In this document: one piece after another, positions 44,301 through 49,171 of the stretch
How positions within the stretch are numbered: position 1 is the first letter of the stretch
Layout: the number at the start of each line of letters is the position of its first letter
Assembly: GCF_000003815.2 (NCBI RefSeq)
Contig: NW_023365817.1
Span: forward strand, 1 to 49,822
Direction of reading: 5' to 3'
Length of the DNA stretch: 49,822 nucleotides
Origin: Branchiostoma floridae
Taxonomy: Eukaryota > Chordata > Leptocardii > Amphioxiformes > Branchiostomatidae
Position numbers and translations under genes: made by a program
The notes under the pieces: generated by a model
What the model was told of the DNA's origin: nothing
Databases searched by the model: none
What the model saw: only the letters and a program-made list of their open reading frames with translations

Positions 44301-44752
44301 TTTGATATGCACAGAGTTCTACAGCATGTCTGTGTGTTCCCAAATCTGTTGGATTCTGTACAATTTCGTATGGAGGCGGTGCTTACCACTTACGGATCCC
44401 AAAAGATTCTGGACGTTTTTGGACGTAGACACCACGCAGTTGCACATATGGCGGGTTGTTGCCTTATTTTTATAGCTTTACTGTACCACGCAGACTAAGT
44501 AGAAATGAAAAGGACTGTTTCAATATGGCTTGTAGCTGGTGGTGGTTGCATGCAGCAGGTGGTTGCCTGTCCAGGTTTGACTGCACACTCCTAACCAGAG
44601 AGCAAACCTTGACCGTCTATTTCTGTAGGCACTCGGACATCCCGAGGGGGATAGCAGTTGAGGTAGTGATGGAGAAACAGAAGAGCCTGCCGCTTCCTTC
44701 CATCTCTCTGGAGCAGGATGATGCAGATGTGGAGGACACAGAGGGGGAATGA
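17272..44752 (+). CDS. CNGB: Cyclic nucleotide-gated channel beta subunit (CNGB1/CNGB3-like), 21-exon model
   Basis: A subunit of the cGMP-gated cation channel of the plasma membrane. The exons (listed separately) join in phase throughout except across the N gap, and encode about 925 visible residues. In order: a Ser/Pro-rich N-terminus, a basic pre-S1 helix, S1 (then the gap), S3 to S6, C-linker, cyclic-nucleotide-binding domain and acidic tail. Diagnostic residues: the pore filter reads SIGGIPTPT, with Gly where CNGA subunits have the pore Glu, the mark of a beta subunit. The C-linker has KMRTDLAI. The binding pocket reads [17 protein letters not shown], with the Arg-Thr pair that contacts cyclic nucleotide. 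Beta subunits normally work with CNGA partners. The N-terminal exon 1 is the least certain, and no glutamic-acid-rich (GARP-like) region was seen. I cannot separate CNGB1 from CNGB3. Confidence 0.93.
17354..18256. mobile_element. GC-rich TIR element with internal tandem repeats (5-bp target duplication)
   Basis: Ends CAGTGGCGGCGGCAC and GTGCCGCCGCCTCTG (one mismatch as inverted repeats), flanked by ATTTG at 17349-17353 and 18257-18261. The interior has about four diverged units of roughly 180 bp, each with GGAAATGGCGTTTCAGAGGG-like and GACCTCCCT blocks and a GC hairpin (GCGCCTTCGGCGC type). Possibly hAT-like by the CAGTGGCGG terminus. Confidence 0.75.
18284..18516. repeat. Foldback-like element, locus 1
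   Basis: Left arm (18284-18345) and right arm (18406-18516) consist of 21-bp degenerate units (ATAAGATTTGTGCATGTCA type) in opposite orientations around a 60-bp spacer. Same unit family and same polarity at 27455-27862. Confidence 0.65.
18771..20527. mobile_element. TIR element TTACTCTCACC, carrying a nested element
   Basis: Ends TTACTCTCACCTCTCAAATA and TATTTGAGAGGTGAGAGTAA (one mismatch at most). Subterminal GTAC motifs are repeated; near the right end GGGGGTACTTTTATTCCAGG occurs twice. No target duplication found. Another element (19255-19799) is inserted inside. Confidence 0.7.
19255..19799. mobile_element. TIR element CATGCCCGTAGCCAGG (5-bp target duplication)
   Basis: Perfect 16-bp inverted termini (CATGCCCGTAGCCAGG), flanked by AATTC at 19250-19254 and 19800-19804. 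Shares interior blocks and GCGCCTTCGGCG-type hairpins with 17354-18256, although the termini differ. Confidence 0.85.
21250..21375 (+). mobile_element. SINE body fragment
   Basis: Matches the body of the SINE at 32734-32995: CCACTGTTCATTGT, GGAATTTCCCA, ACAATGAACCTGT and CTGTCATGACAAGT occur in order. A tRNA-like head is not clear here. Confidence 0.7.
21555..21618 (+). pseudogene. Decayed copy of CNGB exon 2, copy 1
   Basis: Preceded by the same intron context (CTGTGATATTGGACAG) as exon 2 and collinear with its first 62 bases or so. Substitutions change Asp to His, Pro to Leu and Asp to Asn, and TGG becomes TGA, a stop. Homology then ends without a donor. Confidence 0.88.
21802..21849 (+). 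pseudogene. Decayed copy of CNGB exon 2, copy 2
   Basis: Same upstream context (GTGATATTGGACAG), then GAGAAGCACCAGATGAGAG, a 5-base insertion that breaks the frame, and ATGGACGTGTGGCATGATGA. Shorter than copy 1. Confidence 0.85.
22119..22206 (+). mobile_element. tRNA-like sequence, probably a SINE head or tRNA pseudogene
   Basis: A-box TGGCCGACCGG (22126-22136) and B-box GGTTCAAACC (22188-22197) with a perfect T-arm GTGGG/CCCAC, resembling a Leu/Ser-type tRNA. The acceptor stem does not pair (CTCAGCG against TTGTTAA) and the anticodon region forms an atypical long stem, so it is not a functional tRNA. Confidence 0.7.
22377..22586 (+). CDS. CNGB: CNGB exon 2
   Basis: 70 codons, phase 1 to 1, flanked by TTGACAG and GATG|GTAAGA. 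Encodes an acidic, Ser-rich cytoplasmic N-terminal segment ([18 protein letters not shown]). Two decayed copies of its 5' half lie upstream at 21555 and 21802. Confidence 0.85.
23472..23664 (+). CDS. CNGB: CNGB exon 3
   Basis: Phase 1 to 2, acceptor TTACAG, donor CCAG|GTACTG. Encodes a low-complexity Ser/Asp-rich cytoplasmic stretch ([21 protein letters not shown]). A fragment of a mariner-like MITE begins about 20 bp after the donor. Confidence 0.85.
24114..24329 (+). CDS. CNGB: CNGB exon 4
   Basis: Phase 2 to 2, acceptor TTACCAG, donor GTAAG|GTAGGT. Much more GC-rich than its surroundings. Encodes Ser/Pro/acidic cytoplasmic sequence ([16 protein letters not shown]). An overlapping donor 5 bases upstream would change the frame and gives a less plausible protein. 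The donor region is repeated at 24511. Confidence 0.85.
24339..24510. mobile_element. Snapback insertion after CNGB exon 4
   Basis: Forty-base arms (24384-24423 and 24462-24501; GTTACTCAAGCAACTGGATA against its inverse) with a 38-base loop. Flanked by GCGTAAGGTAGGTACT (24323) and GCGTAAGGTAGGTGCT (24511). Related sequence near 28700-28760 and 33414-33480. Confidence 0.75.
24952..25091 (+). CDS. CNGB: CNGB exon 5
   Basis: Phase 2 to 1, acceptor TTTGCAG, donor AGTG|GTGAGT. Encodes a basic amphipathic stretch, [19 protein letters not shown], in the position of the conserved pre-S1 helix of CNG beta subunits. Confidence 0.9.
25151..25640. mobile_element. GGTACC-terminus element with perfect terminal palindrome
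   Basis: Starts with a perfect palindrome (28-base arms 25151-25178 and 25191-25218, 12-base loop). Its right end, GTACGGGTACCCACCCCTAAT, mirrors the palindrome's AGGGGTG/GGTACC motif. The 3' half (25470-25690) is about as long as and very similar to 29665-29890. Confidence 0.65.
25690..25856. mobile_element. MITE with 26-bp inverted repeats
   Basis: ACACAAAATAAGGCGCTTAC ... GTAAGTGCTTTATTTTGTGT. The interior has no coding potential. Target duplication not resolved. Confidence 0.7.
25857..27454. other. CNGB intron, unassigned
   Basis: AT-rich intronic DNA without a supported exon or recognised element. Confidence 0.4.
27455..27862. repeat. Foldback-like element, locus 2
   Basis: Left arm (27455-27487) reads in reverse (GAACCTTATG, GAATCTTATG); right arm (27695-27862) has about eight 21-bp units (ATAAGATTCGTGCATGTCAC type) in forward orientation. 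Same polarity as locus 1. Confidence 0.65.
28234..28345. mobile_element. hAT-like MITE, copy 1
   Basis: Inverted ends AGCCTGGGTACCATC/GATGGTGCCCAGGCT. Flanked by CTACATGTA at 28225-28233 and 28346-28354 (8-9 bp target duplication). Related to 45345-45452. Confidence 0.8.
29027..29242 (+). mobile_element. Mariner-like MITE, family A copy
   Basis: TA|CTGTAAATGCAGAAATATTC ... TGTATTTACAG|TA, 216 bp, with repeated AAACTTAAAACCACTGC motifs. Confidence 0.85.
29393..29608. mobile_element. MITE with about 40-bp inverted repeats
   Basis: AGTAGATTCATCCCTCAAGC against GCTTAAGGGATGAATCTACT, continuing inward with ATCTTGCACA and CTGCAGTC. The target duplication is unclear. Confidence 0.75.
29641..29671 (+). 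repeat. Second copy of the exon 6 acceptor and exon start
   Basis: 31 bases identical to 30013-30043, including CTGCCGCAG and the first 14 bases of exon 6. The DNA between the copies is transposon-derived. Confidence 0.93.
29672..30012. mobile_element. Composite transposon insertion before exon 6
   Basis: 29672-29857 matches the 3' half of the element at 25470-25640. From 29881 CAGGGCTGTC begins a stretch similar to 44999-45060. The whole is bounded by the 31-bp duplication. Confidence 0.7.
30030..30191 (+). CDS. CNGB: CNGB exon 6 (pre-S1)
   Basis: Phase 1 to 1, acceptor TGCCGCAG, donor GAAA|GTATGT. Ends with IPHTMDPLE, the segment leading into S1. The preceding intron is 4.9 kb, full of transposons, and contains a second copy of this acceptor and exon start at 29641-29671. 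Confidence 0.93.
30823..30911 (+). CDS. CNGB: CNGB exon 7 (S1), truncated by the assembly gap
   Basis: Acceptor AATACAG. Reads [20 protein letters not shown], the S1 helix, then runs into Ns. Its 3' end, donor and the S2 region are lost, so the visible gene lacks part of the voltage-sensor-like domain for assembly reasons only. Confidence 0.93.
30912..31011. other. Assembly gap (100 N) removing the S1-S2 region
   Basis: Exactly 100 Ns. The missing protein segment plus a donor and the start of an intron would hardly fit in 100 bp, so the real gap is probably longer. Confidence 0.99.
31077..31127 (+). CDS. CNGB: CNGB exon 8
   Basis: 17 codons, phase 0 to 0, acceptor TTCTTGCAG, donor AAG|GTAAGA. 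Reads [17 protein letters not shown], the basic S2-S3 linker typical of CNG beta subunits. Confidence 0.92.
31377..31466 (+). CDS. CNGB: CNGB exon 9 (S3 and start of S4)
   Basis: 30 codons, phase 0 to 0. Reads [17 protein letters not shown], then LRLPRLLK, the S3 helix and S4 start. Confidence 0.96.
31508..32350 (+). repeat. 43-bp minisatellite in the CNGB intron
   Basis: Units starting TACCATGGACACAAC recur every 43 bp from 31594 to 32325: 17 full units and a partial one, preceded by two diverged units (from 31508). Variants TTTCAG, TTTAAG and TCTAAG at the unit end make higher-order blocks. The unit lacks stops on the plus strand apart from variant positions, giving long non-genic frames in all three registers. 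It ends 25 bp before exon 10. Confidence 0.97.
32376..32440 (+). CDS. CNGB: CNGB exon 10 (S4-S5)
   Basis: Phase 0 to 2, acceptor CACACAG, donor TCCG|GTGAGT. Reads [19 protein letters not shown], the S4-S5 linker. Confidence 0.95.
32734..32995 (+). mobile_element. tRNA-derived SINE in the CNGB intron
   Basis: A tRNA-like head with A-box TAGTCCAGTGGTTAG (32746-32760) and B-box GAGTTCAATTCC (about 32789-32800). Its body has a hairpin, TGTTCATTGT ... ACAATGAACC. The body matches 21250-21375, so this is a dispersed family. Confidence 0.8.
33062..33184 (+). CDS. CNGB: CNGB exon 11 (S5 and pore turret)
   Basis: 41 codons, phase 2 to 2, acceptor CACAACAG, donor ACAG|GTATGT. Reads [16 protein letters not shown] (S5), then [14 protein letters not shown] before the pore helix. 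Confidence 0.96.
33185..33335 (+). repeat. GGTCA pentanucleotide array at the exon 11 donor
   Basis: CAGGT/GGTCA pentamers with GTACAG and CATGT variants start within 10 bases of the exon 11 donor and run about 150 bp. Each CAG|GT mimics a 5' splice site. Confidence 0.93.
33954..34095 (+). CDS. CNGB: CNGB exon 12 (pore and S6)
   Basis: Phase 2 to 0, acceptor CTCACAG, donor CAG|GTAATG. Reads [19 protein letters not shown], then S6 ([15 protein letters not shown]). Gly in the filter in place of the CNGA Glu identifies a beta subunit. Confidence 0.97.
34511..34682. mobile_element. Snapback MITE
   Basis: Long imperfect inverted repeat: GCTGAGGTTTCCACTTTTGT against ACAAAAGTGGAACTTGTTAC-CTCAGC, with inner arms CCAATCAGAGAAA/CTCTGATTGACTGACAG. 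About 170 bp in all, in the intron after exon 12. No clear target duplication. Confidence 0.7.
34944..35103 (+). CDS. CNGB: CNGB exon 13 (C-linker, first part)
   Basis: Phase 0 to 1, acceptor TTGACAG, donor CTGG|GTAAGT. Reads [20 protein letters not shown] through [16 protein letters not shown], the A'-B' helices of the C-linker. Confidence 0.97.
35607..35852. mobile_element. MITE flanked by TTAA
   Basis: About 40-bp inverted repeats (GGTGCACTCTCACTGTGCTT against AAGTGCAGTGAGAGTGCATC) lie between TTAA at 35603-35606 and TTAA at 35853-35856. A TTAA target fits piggyBac or Kolobok. Confidence 0.7.
35966..36063 (+). CDS. CNGB: CNGB exon 14 (C-linker, second part)
   Basis: Phase 1 to 0, acceptor TTCTGCAG, donor CAG|GTGATA. 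Reads [19 protein letters not shown], then KVKLFQ, typical of CNG/HCN C-linkers. Confidence 0.97.
36452..36665 (+). mobile_element. Mariner-like MITE, family A copy
   Basis: TA, then CTATAAATGCAGAAATGTTCGC, and at the other end TGCATTTACAG, then TA. Same family at 29027, 45754 and 48848, with fragments near 35115 and 42700. Confidence 0.8.
36892..36975 (+). CDS. CNGB: CNGB exon 15 (start of the nucleotide-binding domain)
   Basis: 28 codons, phase 0 to 0, acceptor GTTTCAG, donor AAG|GTAATT. Reads [20 protein letters not shown], then PGDVVCRK. Confidence 0.97.
37608..37726 (+). CDS. CNGB: CNGB exon 16 (cyclic-nucleotide-binding domain, beta roll)
   Basis: Phase 0 to 2, acceptor TTGTTCAG, donor TCAG|GTGAGG. 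Reads [20 protein letters not shown] and ends GSYFGEI, the first half of the phosphate-binding cassette. Confidence 0.97.
38270..38726 (+). mobile_element. TIR element (CAGTCAAACCT family) abutting exon 17
   Basis: Starts TA|CAGTCAAACCT and ends ACAGGTTTGACTG. Subterminal TAGTGGCCAC-type motifs are present at both ends. Related to 41170-42082. It ends 24 bp before exon 17, so it lies next to that exon's branch-point region. Confidence 0.75.
38751..38897 (+). CDS. CNGB: CNGB exon 17 (phosphate-binding cassette and helix C)
   Basis: Phase 2 to 2, acceptor GCTATTTTAG, donor GCTAA|GTAAGG. Reads [15 protein letters not shown], with the Arg-Thr ligand contacts, then [19 protein letters not shown]. 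Confidence 0.97.
38993..39620 (+). repeat. Hairpin-led repeat with two 245-bp units
   Basis: A palindrome TACCTCCATgcaaaATGGAGGTA (about 38991-39013) is followed, after a MITE insertion, by two diverged tandem units of about 245 bp sharing GTGTTTCTGGATAT and GAGGTCAAGGTTGATTTT. The layout (terminal hairpin, then tandem repeats) recalls the Helentron-like elements at 5.7 and 12.2 kb, but the sequence is unrelated. Confidence 0.6.
39013..39186 (+). mobile_element. Mariner-like MITE, family B copy 1
   Basis: TA|CAGTGGAAGCCAGTTAATTGC ... GTGCAATTAAGCGGCTTCTACTA|TA, 174 bp. Related copy at 44789-44959. Confidence 0.8.
39907..40122 (+). CDS. CNGB: CNGB exon 18 (post-binding-domain tail)
   Basis: Phase 2 to 2, acceptor TTGATAG, donor GTCAG|GTGGGT. 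Begins [18 protein letters not shown] and includes [18 protein letters not shown], which resembles the conserved TPKLF segment after the CNGB binding domain. Ends in a basic patch ([10 protein letters not shown]). Confidence 0.94.
40262..40382 (+). repeat. Imperfect GT-rich microsatellite
   Basis: Interrupted GTGT/ATGT runs in the intron after exon 18. Confidence 0.85.
40752..40923 (+). CDS. CNGB: CNGB exon 19 (acidic tail)
   Basis: Phase 2 to 0, acceptor TTTCCAG, donor AAG|GTATAG. Ser-rich, then acidic ([20 protein letters not shown]), likely disordered cytoplasmic tail. Confidence 0.88.
41170..42082 (+). mobile_element. TIR element (CAGTCAAACCT family), carrying a nested MITE
   Basis: Left end CAGTCAAACCTGTCTATAGC, right end ACAGGTTTGACTG, with GTGGCCACTAT-type subterminal motifs. 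A second element (41472-41901) is inserted inside it, so this one is older. Confidence 0.78.
41472..41901 (+). mobile_element. Mariner-like MITE, family C (nested)
   Basis: TA|CACTACCAAAAATG ... CATTTTTGGTAGTG|TA, 430 bp, rich in TTTTCTTG. A fragment in opposite orientation lies at about 23685-23930. Confidence 0.82.
42438..42559 (+). CDS. CNGB: CNGB exon 20
   Basis: Phase 0 to 2, acceptor GGTGACAG, donor CGGCG|GTAAGT. Reads [20 protein letters not shown], then [13 protein letters not shown], a cytoplasmic tail. Confidence 0.87.
42560..44628. other. Last CNGB intron
   Basis: About 2.1 kb without a supported exon. Contains a fragment of MITE family A (about 42700-42795), a TC run at 43679-43702 ending in a cryptic TTTCAG, and an AGGTTTGACTG terminus near 44572. 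Confidence 0.5.
44629..44752 (+). CDS. CNGB: CNGB exon 21 (terminal coding exon)
   Basis: Acceptor TTTCTGTAG; starts in phase 2 and stops with TGA at 44750-44752. Reads [15 protein letters not shown] and ends with an acidic run ([12 protein letters not shown]). The 3' UTR probably includes the MITE at 44789. AATAAA at 45990-45995 is a possible but distant polyadenylation signal. Confidence 0.88.
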
Positions 44753-44788
44753 GATAAGATCTAATGGGATATTGAAGTTCGCATAATA

Positions 44789-44959
44789 CAGTAGAAGCCG
44801 CTTAATTGCACACCCCATTTGCCAGTGCATTTTGCGCAATTATTGGAATGGTGCAACAAAGCGAAGTTATTAAGATGGACCCCACCACCACAGGATTTTG
44901 GGATTTCATGCAATTAACAGTGTGCGATTACCCGTTGTGCAATTAACTGGCTTGTACTA
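44789..44959 (-). mobile_element. Mariner-like MITE, family B copy 2
   Basis: TA|CAGTAGAAGCCGCTTAATTG ... AATTAACTGGCTTGTACTA|TA, 171 bp, starting 37 bp after the CNGB stop. Confidence 0.8.
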
Positions 44960-45344
44960 TACAGTAAAGTCTCACCTGCTTATATTTTGATGCCTTATCA
45001 GCAGGGCTGTCTCCAGTTCAAATTTTTTTCTGTCCCACACATGCATTGTTTGGGAGCCCAAAAACCGTTGATTTTCGTGGCTGATTATTTCGAAGCTTAC
45101 GTTTTTGGGACGGATGGGGTAAAGTTATTTTCCATCTCTTCAAGCTTCTGTTTCTATGGAAAGATACATGTAGGTCCTGGAGACGACCCTGCTTATCAGA
45201 CATCTTCTCAAAGCTTCTGACTGGAGTTCTGCTTCTCGCCGCTGTATGTATCCAATATAGATGGCGCTTTTCTGGCAAGAGCACAAACCCAAACGTGGCT
45301 AAATTTTGTATCCTCTCCTCTTCCCGGTTCATCTCTGGGGTTGA

Positions 45345-45452
45345 GTAGCCTGAGTACCATCCTCCGTAGTGACCGCTGGCTCACTACTTTTGCTTGCTAA
45401 CCACGTGAAAGTAGTGAGCCAGTGGTCACTACGGAGGATGGTACTCAGGCTA
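45345..45452. mobile_element. hAT-like snapback MITE, copy 2
   Basis: Two 45-base arms (45346-45390, 45408-45452; TAGCCTGAGTACCATCC start) identical at 44 of 45 positions, with a 17-base loop. GGGGTTGA lies on both sides (45337-45344, 45453-45460), an 8-bp target duplication as in hAT elements. Confidence 0.88.
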
Positions 45453-45753
45453 GGGGTTGACCTAGCCATGTTTGGGATTGTGTCGCCTGCATCGGCTTCA
45501 TATGATATAGCGGAGAGACACAGCACCTAGTCAGAAGCTCGCAGGAAGATGTCTGATAATAATAGGAATTTGAATGTATATACTAAGCAGATGAGACTTA
45601 TGCTGTTTGTGTACTAGAAAAAGTATGTTCTACCAACTCGATGAAATTATTTTCGGAGATGATATTTTGTAACCAAAATGCTGTACATTTGTTGTTTTTG
45701 TAAGCTGCATTTTATGAAGGTCATGAGGGAAGAGACAAGGGTCAGACAAGATA

Positions 45754-45965
45754 CTGTTAATGCATTTAAGTTCGTGGAGATTTAATTCCGCGGTAGCGGG
45801 AAAATGGACTTTCCGCTGTGGTTTTAATTTCGCAGTAGCACCATGCACTGTAGTCTCTTACTGTTATGGAAAAATGCTCGCAGTGGTTTTAAGTTCGCGG
45901 TGAAGCGGCAACCGCAAAAACCGCGAACATTAAAAAAAACACAGCGAAAGTTTCTGCATTTACAG
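45754..45965 (-). mobile_element. Mariner-like MITE, family A copy (reverse)
   Basis: TA|CTGTTAATGCATTTAAG ... CTGCATTTACAG|TA, 212 bp, in opposite orientation to the copies at 29027 and 36452. Confidence 0.82.
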
Positions 45966-47083
45966 TACATTGTACATGAGTGAAGTCCTAATAAATGTGT
46001 AAAATGGAGAGTTGTTCTTACACATTTATGGCATCATAAAACACATAACAGGGTGAAAGTTTGTGTCCTATATCCTTCTTCAAGTTGTTATATTTGTGCC
46101 ACGATTATAGATGCATGTTTCTGACATGTGCCTTTAGATTCATTAACTAGCTCATAGATTGTTGTCTCCAAGGTTTGCTTGTAAACAGTGGTCATAGATT
46201 GTTGCGTAGAACTAATATACAAAGCCTTTTCACTGTCAAAACTTTTCTAGACGGGGACTGATAAAATCTGGTCTATGTGGTCAGGTGGTCACTATATGCA
46301 TACATGTAGATTGACAGATCTCATGAGGACATAAAGAGGTGGTCACAAGTTGACTTAATGTAATTAGAGTAAATTCAGTACTTTGTATAGTTTCTGCATT
46401 TTGTGTTTAGAGTCACTTTTACAGGTTTGACTATTGGTAATCATCTGTATCTGAACTGAGCTGAAGCTAATATTCTTGTCTCTACTTAAGACTTAAATGT
46501 TACTTAGTTGGCTAGCAGTGGGTTCCTGTGAATCATTCTGTACGTGTGCATGTAGCTCTGTATGTTGTTTCTCAGTTGCATTTAGGTGCAGAGGTTTTGG
46601 TGTTCTCTTTCTAAATAATTCTTTGAGTAATAAGCAAAGAGCTTTTCTGAAGTCCCTTGGCCAGAGCTTTATTTTCAGTGTCTTGTAGGTAAATGCATGG
46701 AATGGAAAGTAAGTATATATGGAAAAACAGTTGTGAGAAAGGCTGTACTGAAAAGGATTGATGACAGATTTGGAACACCATTGTCTTGTCGGCTCAATGG
46801 AGATACAATCAGTTGTTTTGTTGTTGTGACAGATATATTAAAGACACGTTTTGTAATTGTTGCTGTGGTCATATGAAAAATACACCTCTTTGAGCGTAAT
46901 TTCTGTTGTTGGGTACTTCATTGTCAATTTGATTACACTTACATTTGCTTTTCAGTGCAACACTGATAGGATAAAACAGTAACTATACAATCACTGTGTC
47001 AATAGTACAAGTATGATTGTATATTCCAAGATGTATCACACTATTAATAAAAACAGTTCAGAGGTAGAGGAATCAAAGTCCAC
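45966..47083. other. Intergenic DNA between convergent genes
   Basis: No gene recognised. Holds AATAAA at 45990 and an AGGTTTGACT terminus near 46423 with GTGGTCACTAT motifs (a decayed relative of 38270-38726). Confidence 0.45.
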
Positions 47084-47092
47084 ACATCTAAC

Positions 47093-47723
47093 GGGTGTGC
47101 CTAAATACCACAAACGACCACAAGCGACTCGGAAATACCACAAACAACCACAAACGACTCTAGTATGCAGTGTATATGGGCCAAAGACCTTGTGTCTTGC
47201 TCTGGAGACATTGTTTACACATTTATGAATTTAAAAAACGCAGCAAGTCCTACGTATTCGCCAGTTATTTCGAGTTAGTCCGCTGGTTTCAAGATCGAAG
47301 CGACTCTGCGCTGTCAATGATTATGCGTGCTTGCATTTAGGCTGAAAAACACTTAGTATACAGTTTTTATAAGTTGACAATAATAGAATAGTGCCATGCT
47401 ATAATCTATGAACCAACAGCGTCCATAGTGTTATCGTCCTGTCGTCTATGGAGCCGTGGAAGGTATCGAGAACATCCCCATGCAGACTCCTAGCACGGGC
47501 GATCCAACATGGCGGCCGAGAATCGCTTCAATCTTGAAACCGGCGGACTGACTTGAAATAGCTGGTGAATACGCAGGACTTGCTGGGTTTTTTTAATTTA
47601 TAAATGTGTAAACAATGTCTCCAGAGCGCCACACAAGGTCTTTGACCCATATACACTGCATTTTAGAGTCGTTTGTGGTATTTCCGAGTCGTTTGTGGTC
47701 GTTTGTGGTATTTAGGCAGACCG
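47093..47723. mobile_element. MULE-like element with about 210-bp inverted repeats
   Basis: Left arm 47093 to about 47306 and right arm about 47519 to 47723, with CCTAAATACCACAAACGACC near both tips. Flanked by ACATCTAAC at 47084-47092 and 47724-47732. Long TIRs with a 9-bp target duplication are typical of Mutator-like elements. The 212-bp centre is too short for a transposase. The left tip has one more CACAAACGAC-type subrepeat than the right. Confidence 0.85.
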
Positions 47724-47816
47724 ACATCTAACAATCAGAACTATACAACACACTAGTCAGCGTTATATGCATGTAACAACCACAGTGACTGTTTAAACCA
47801 GGTAGTAATCCGTTCT

Positions 47817-47919
47817 TCAGTCCTTCTTGAGCCCGACCATCTCCTCACTGAGGTCCCACAATCGTTTGGCTGCTGCCTCATCTCTGGCCTGCCGAGCCGC
47901 CCGCTTCGGCCTACAGTCA
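47817..47919 (-). CDS. RDH-like terminal exon
   Basis: Minus-strand acceptor CTCTCCCAG before 47919; stop TGA at 47819-47817. The split Ser codon (TC|T) joins exactly to the exon at 48958. Confidence 0.9.
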
Positions 47920-49171
47920 CTGGGAGAGAAAAGTAATCTGTCTAAAAACAGTGGTCTGGATACATTTTGACATCTGTTTTTTGTTCCATTATTTTTCCTG
48001 CTTTATCACTTGATATATACGGCATTCTTGGCTGCACTAGTATCAAAGGGATTTTATCTACTGATGCTTCAGTAATATTTCAGATGCCTTCCTCAGAGCT
48101 TTTGAACTCAATTCACTCACTCCCCAGATTGGATCTCACTAATTTATCCCATGATGTTTTGCCATTTTGATTGGTGTCAAGTTTCATTTACTTGCACTGT
48201 GCAAGTATAGACATAGACTTTCTCAACCTACACAGTGTCAACGGCTACACAGTGTCAACCCAAGTGACAGAGGACACCGGCGAGCTGCCATCAAGTCCCC
48301 TCATCAACGTGCAAGCACGTCTAACCCCCACAGGATGGGGAACAACAGACGATAAACCGGAGAGTGAGTGAGTGTGTGTGTGCTTGGTCAGATGTAAAAA
48401 AATTAAACAGCTGAACCCTGGTATGAATATTAGATTTAAAAATCTGTGGTATCACATTGAAGTATTTAGGGAGAAGGTATTGACAATATAATCTTCATTG
48501 ACACAACTAAAGTACAGTGACTTCTGTAAGGTGTATAACAACTACTTTCAGTAACATGTAAACAGACATAATACATGAATATATGTCCATGGATAAGTGA
48601 ACATGTTGAGTGTACTATGTCATTTACACTATTGGTTCTAAGGTATAAACAGTCTTTGATATATTTGATTAATTGTACACAGCAAGGGTTATTGCCTCCC
48701 AGAATGTTTAATTTATCAAACAGAAAGTATGGAAGCCTTAAGAGCAAGTGGAAAGAAATGTGGACAGCTTATTAATCTCCAAAGTGTATTTAGACTTACT
48801 ATGCAGAATATTTTTCAAGTGATTAACATGTTTTTTTTTTTCAAATACTGTAAATACAGAAATGTTCGCAGTGGTTTTATGTTCGTGGTTTTTAAACCAC
48901 CGCGAACATTTTTTAAAAAAAGGCCATGCATCGGCTTGGACATAGCGCATCACTTACGAGTAGTAGAGACCAGATTTCTCAATGTTTTCGTCAACGGCGC
49001 AGTAAATGGTCGTCTGCGCACCCTCCCACTGATTCTTGCCGAAGGACCTGACCATGCACCAGAAGCAGCACTTGCAGCAGGTGTACACGCACCCGCATCC
49101 CTCCGCCATGTTTCGCTGCAGCTCCGTCTCGATGACGCCCGGGTGGAGGGAGCTCACGATCACGTCAGTTC
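47817..49171 (-). CDS. Retinol dehydrogenase 11-14-like short-chain dehydrogenase, last two exons
   Basis: NADP(H)-dependent SDR of the RDH11-14 group, typically a membrane-bound retinal/retinol oxidoreductase. The visible part is the C-terminal region: VSSLHPGVIETEL (the conserved LHPG motif after the active site), then WEGAQTTIYCAV, then GLYYSDC and a C-terminus KRLWDLSEEMVGLKKD ending at TGA 47819-47817. The tail is most like RDH14 by my reading. The nucleotide-binding and YxxxK parts lie in exons beyond the right edge. Convergent with the channel gene. Confidence 0.87.
47920..48847. other. Last intron of the RDH-like gene
   Basis: A plus-strand stretch at 48226-48362 is open and exon-like but ends in a GAGT repeat; probably a repeat fragment. 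Nothing else recognised. Confidence 0.4.
48848..48925 (+). mobile_element. Mariner-like MITE, family A fragment
   Basis: TA|CTGTAAATACAGAAATGTTC, GCAGTGGTTTTATGTTCG, then the inverse GCGAACATTTTT; the right end is missing. It lies 33 bp from the RDH-like exon donor. Confidence 0.75.
48958..49171 (-). CDS. RDH-like penultimate exon
   Basis: Minus-strand acceptor TTCTGAAG before 49171, donor ACTC|GTAAGT after 48958. Contains SSLHPGV and a cysteine cluster CGCVYTCCKCCFWC (7 Cys in 14 residues). Confidence 0.9.

Noticed and set aside
48226-48362. Exon-like open frame ending at GAGAGTGAGTGAG
   Set aside because: It lies on the opposite strand inside the RDH-like intron, has no recognised domain and ends in a GAGT repeat, so a repeat fragment is likelier.
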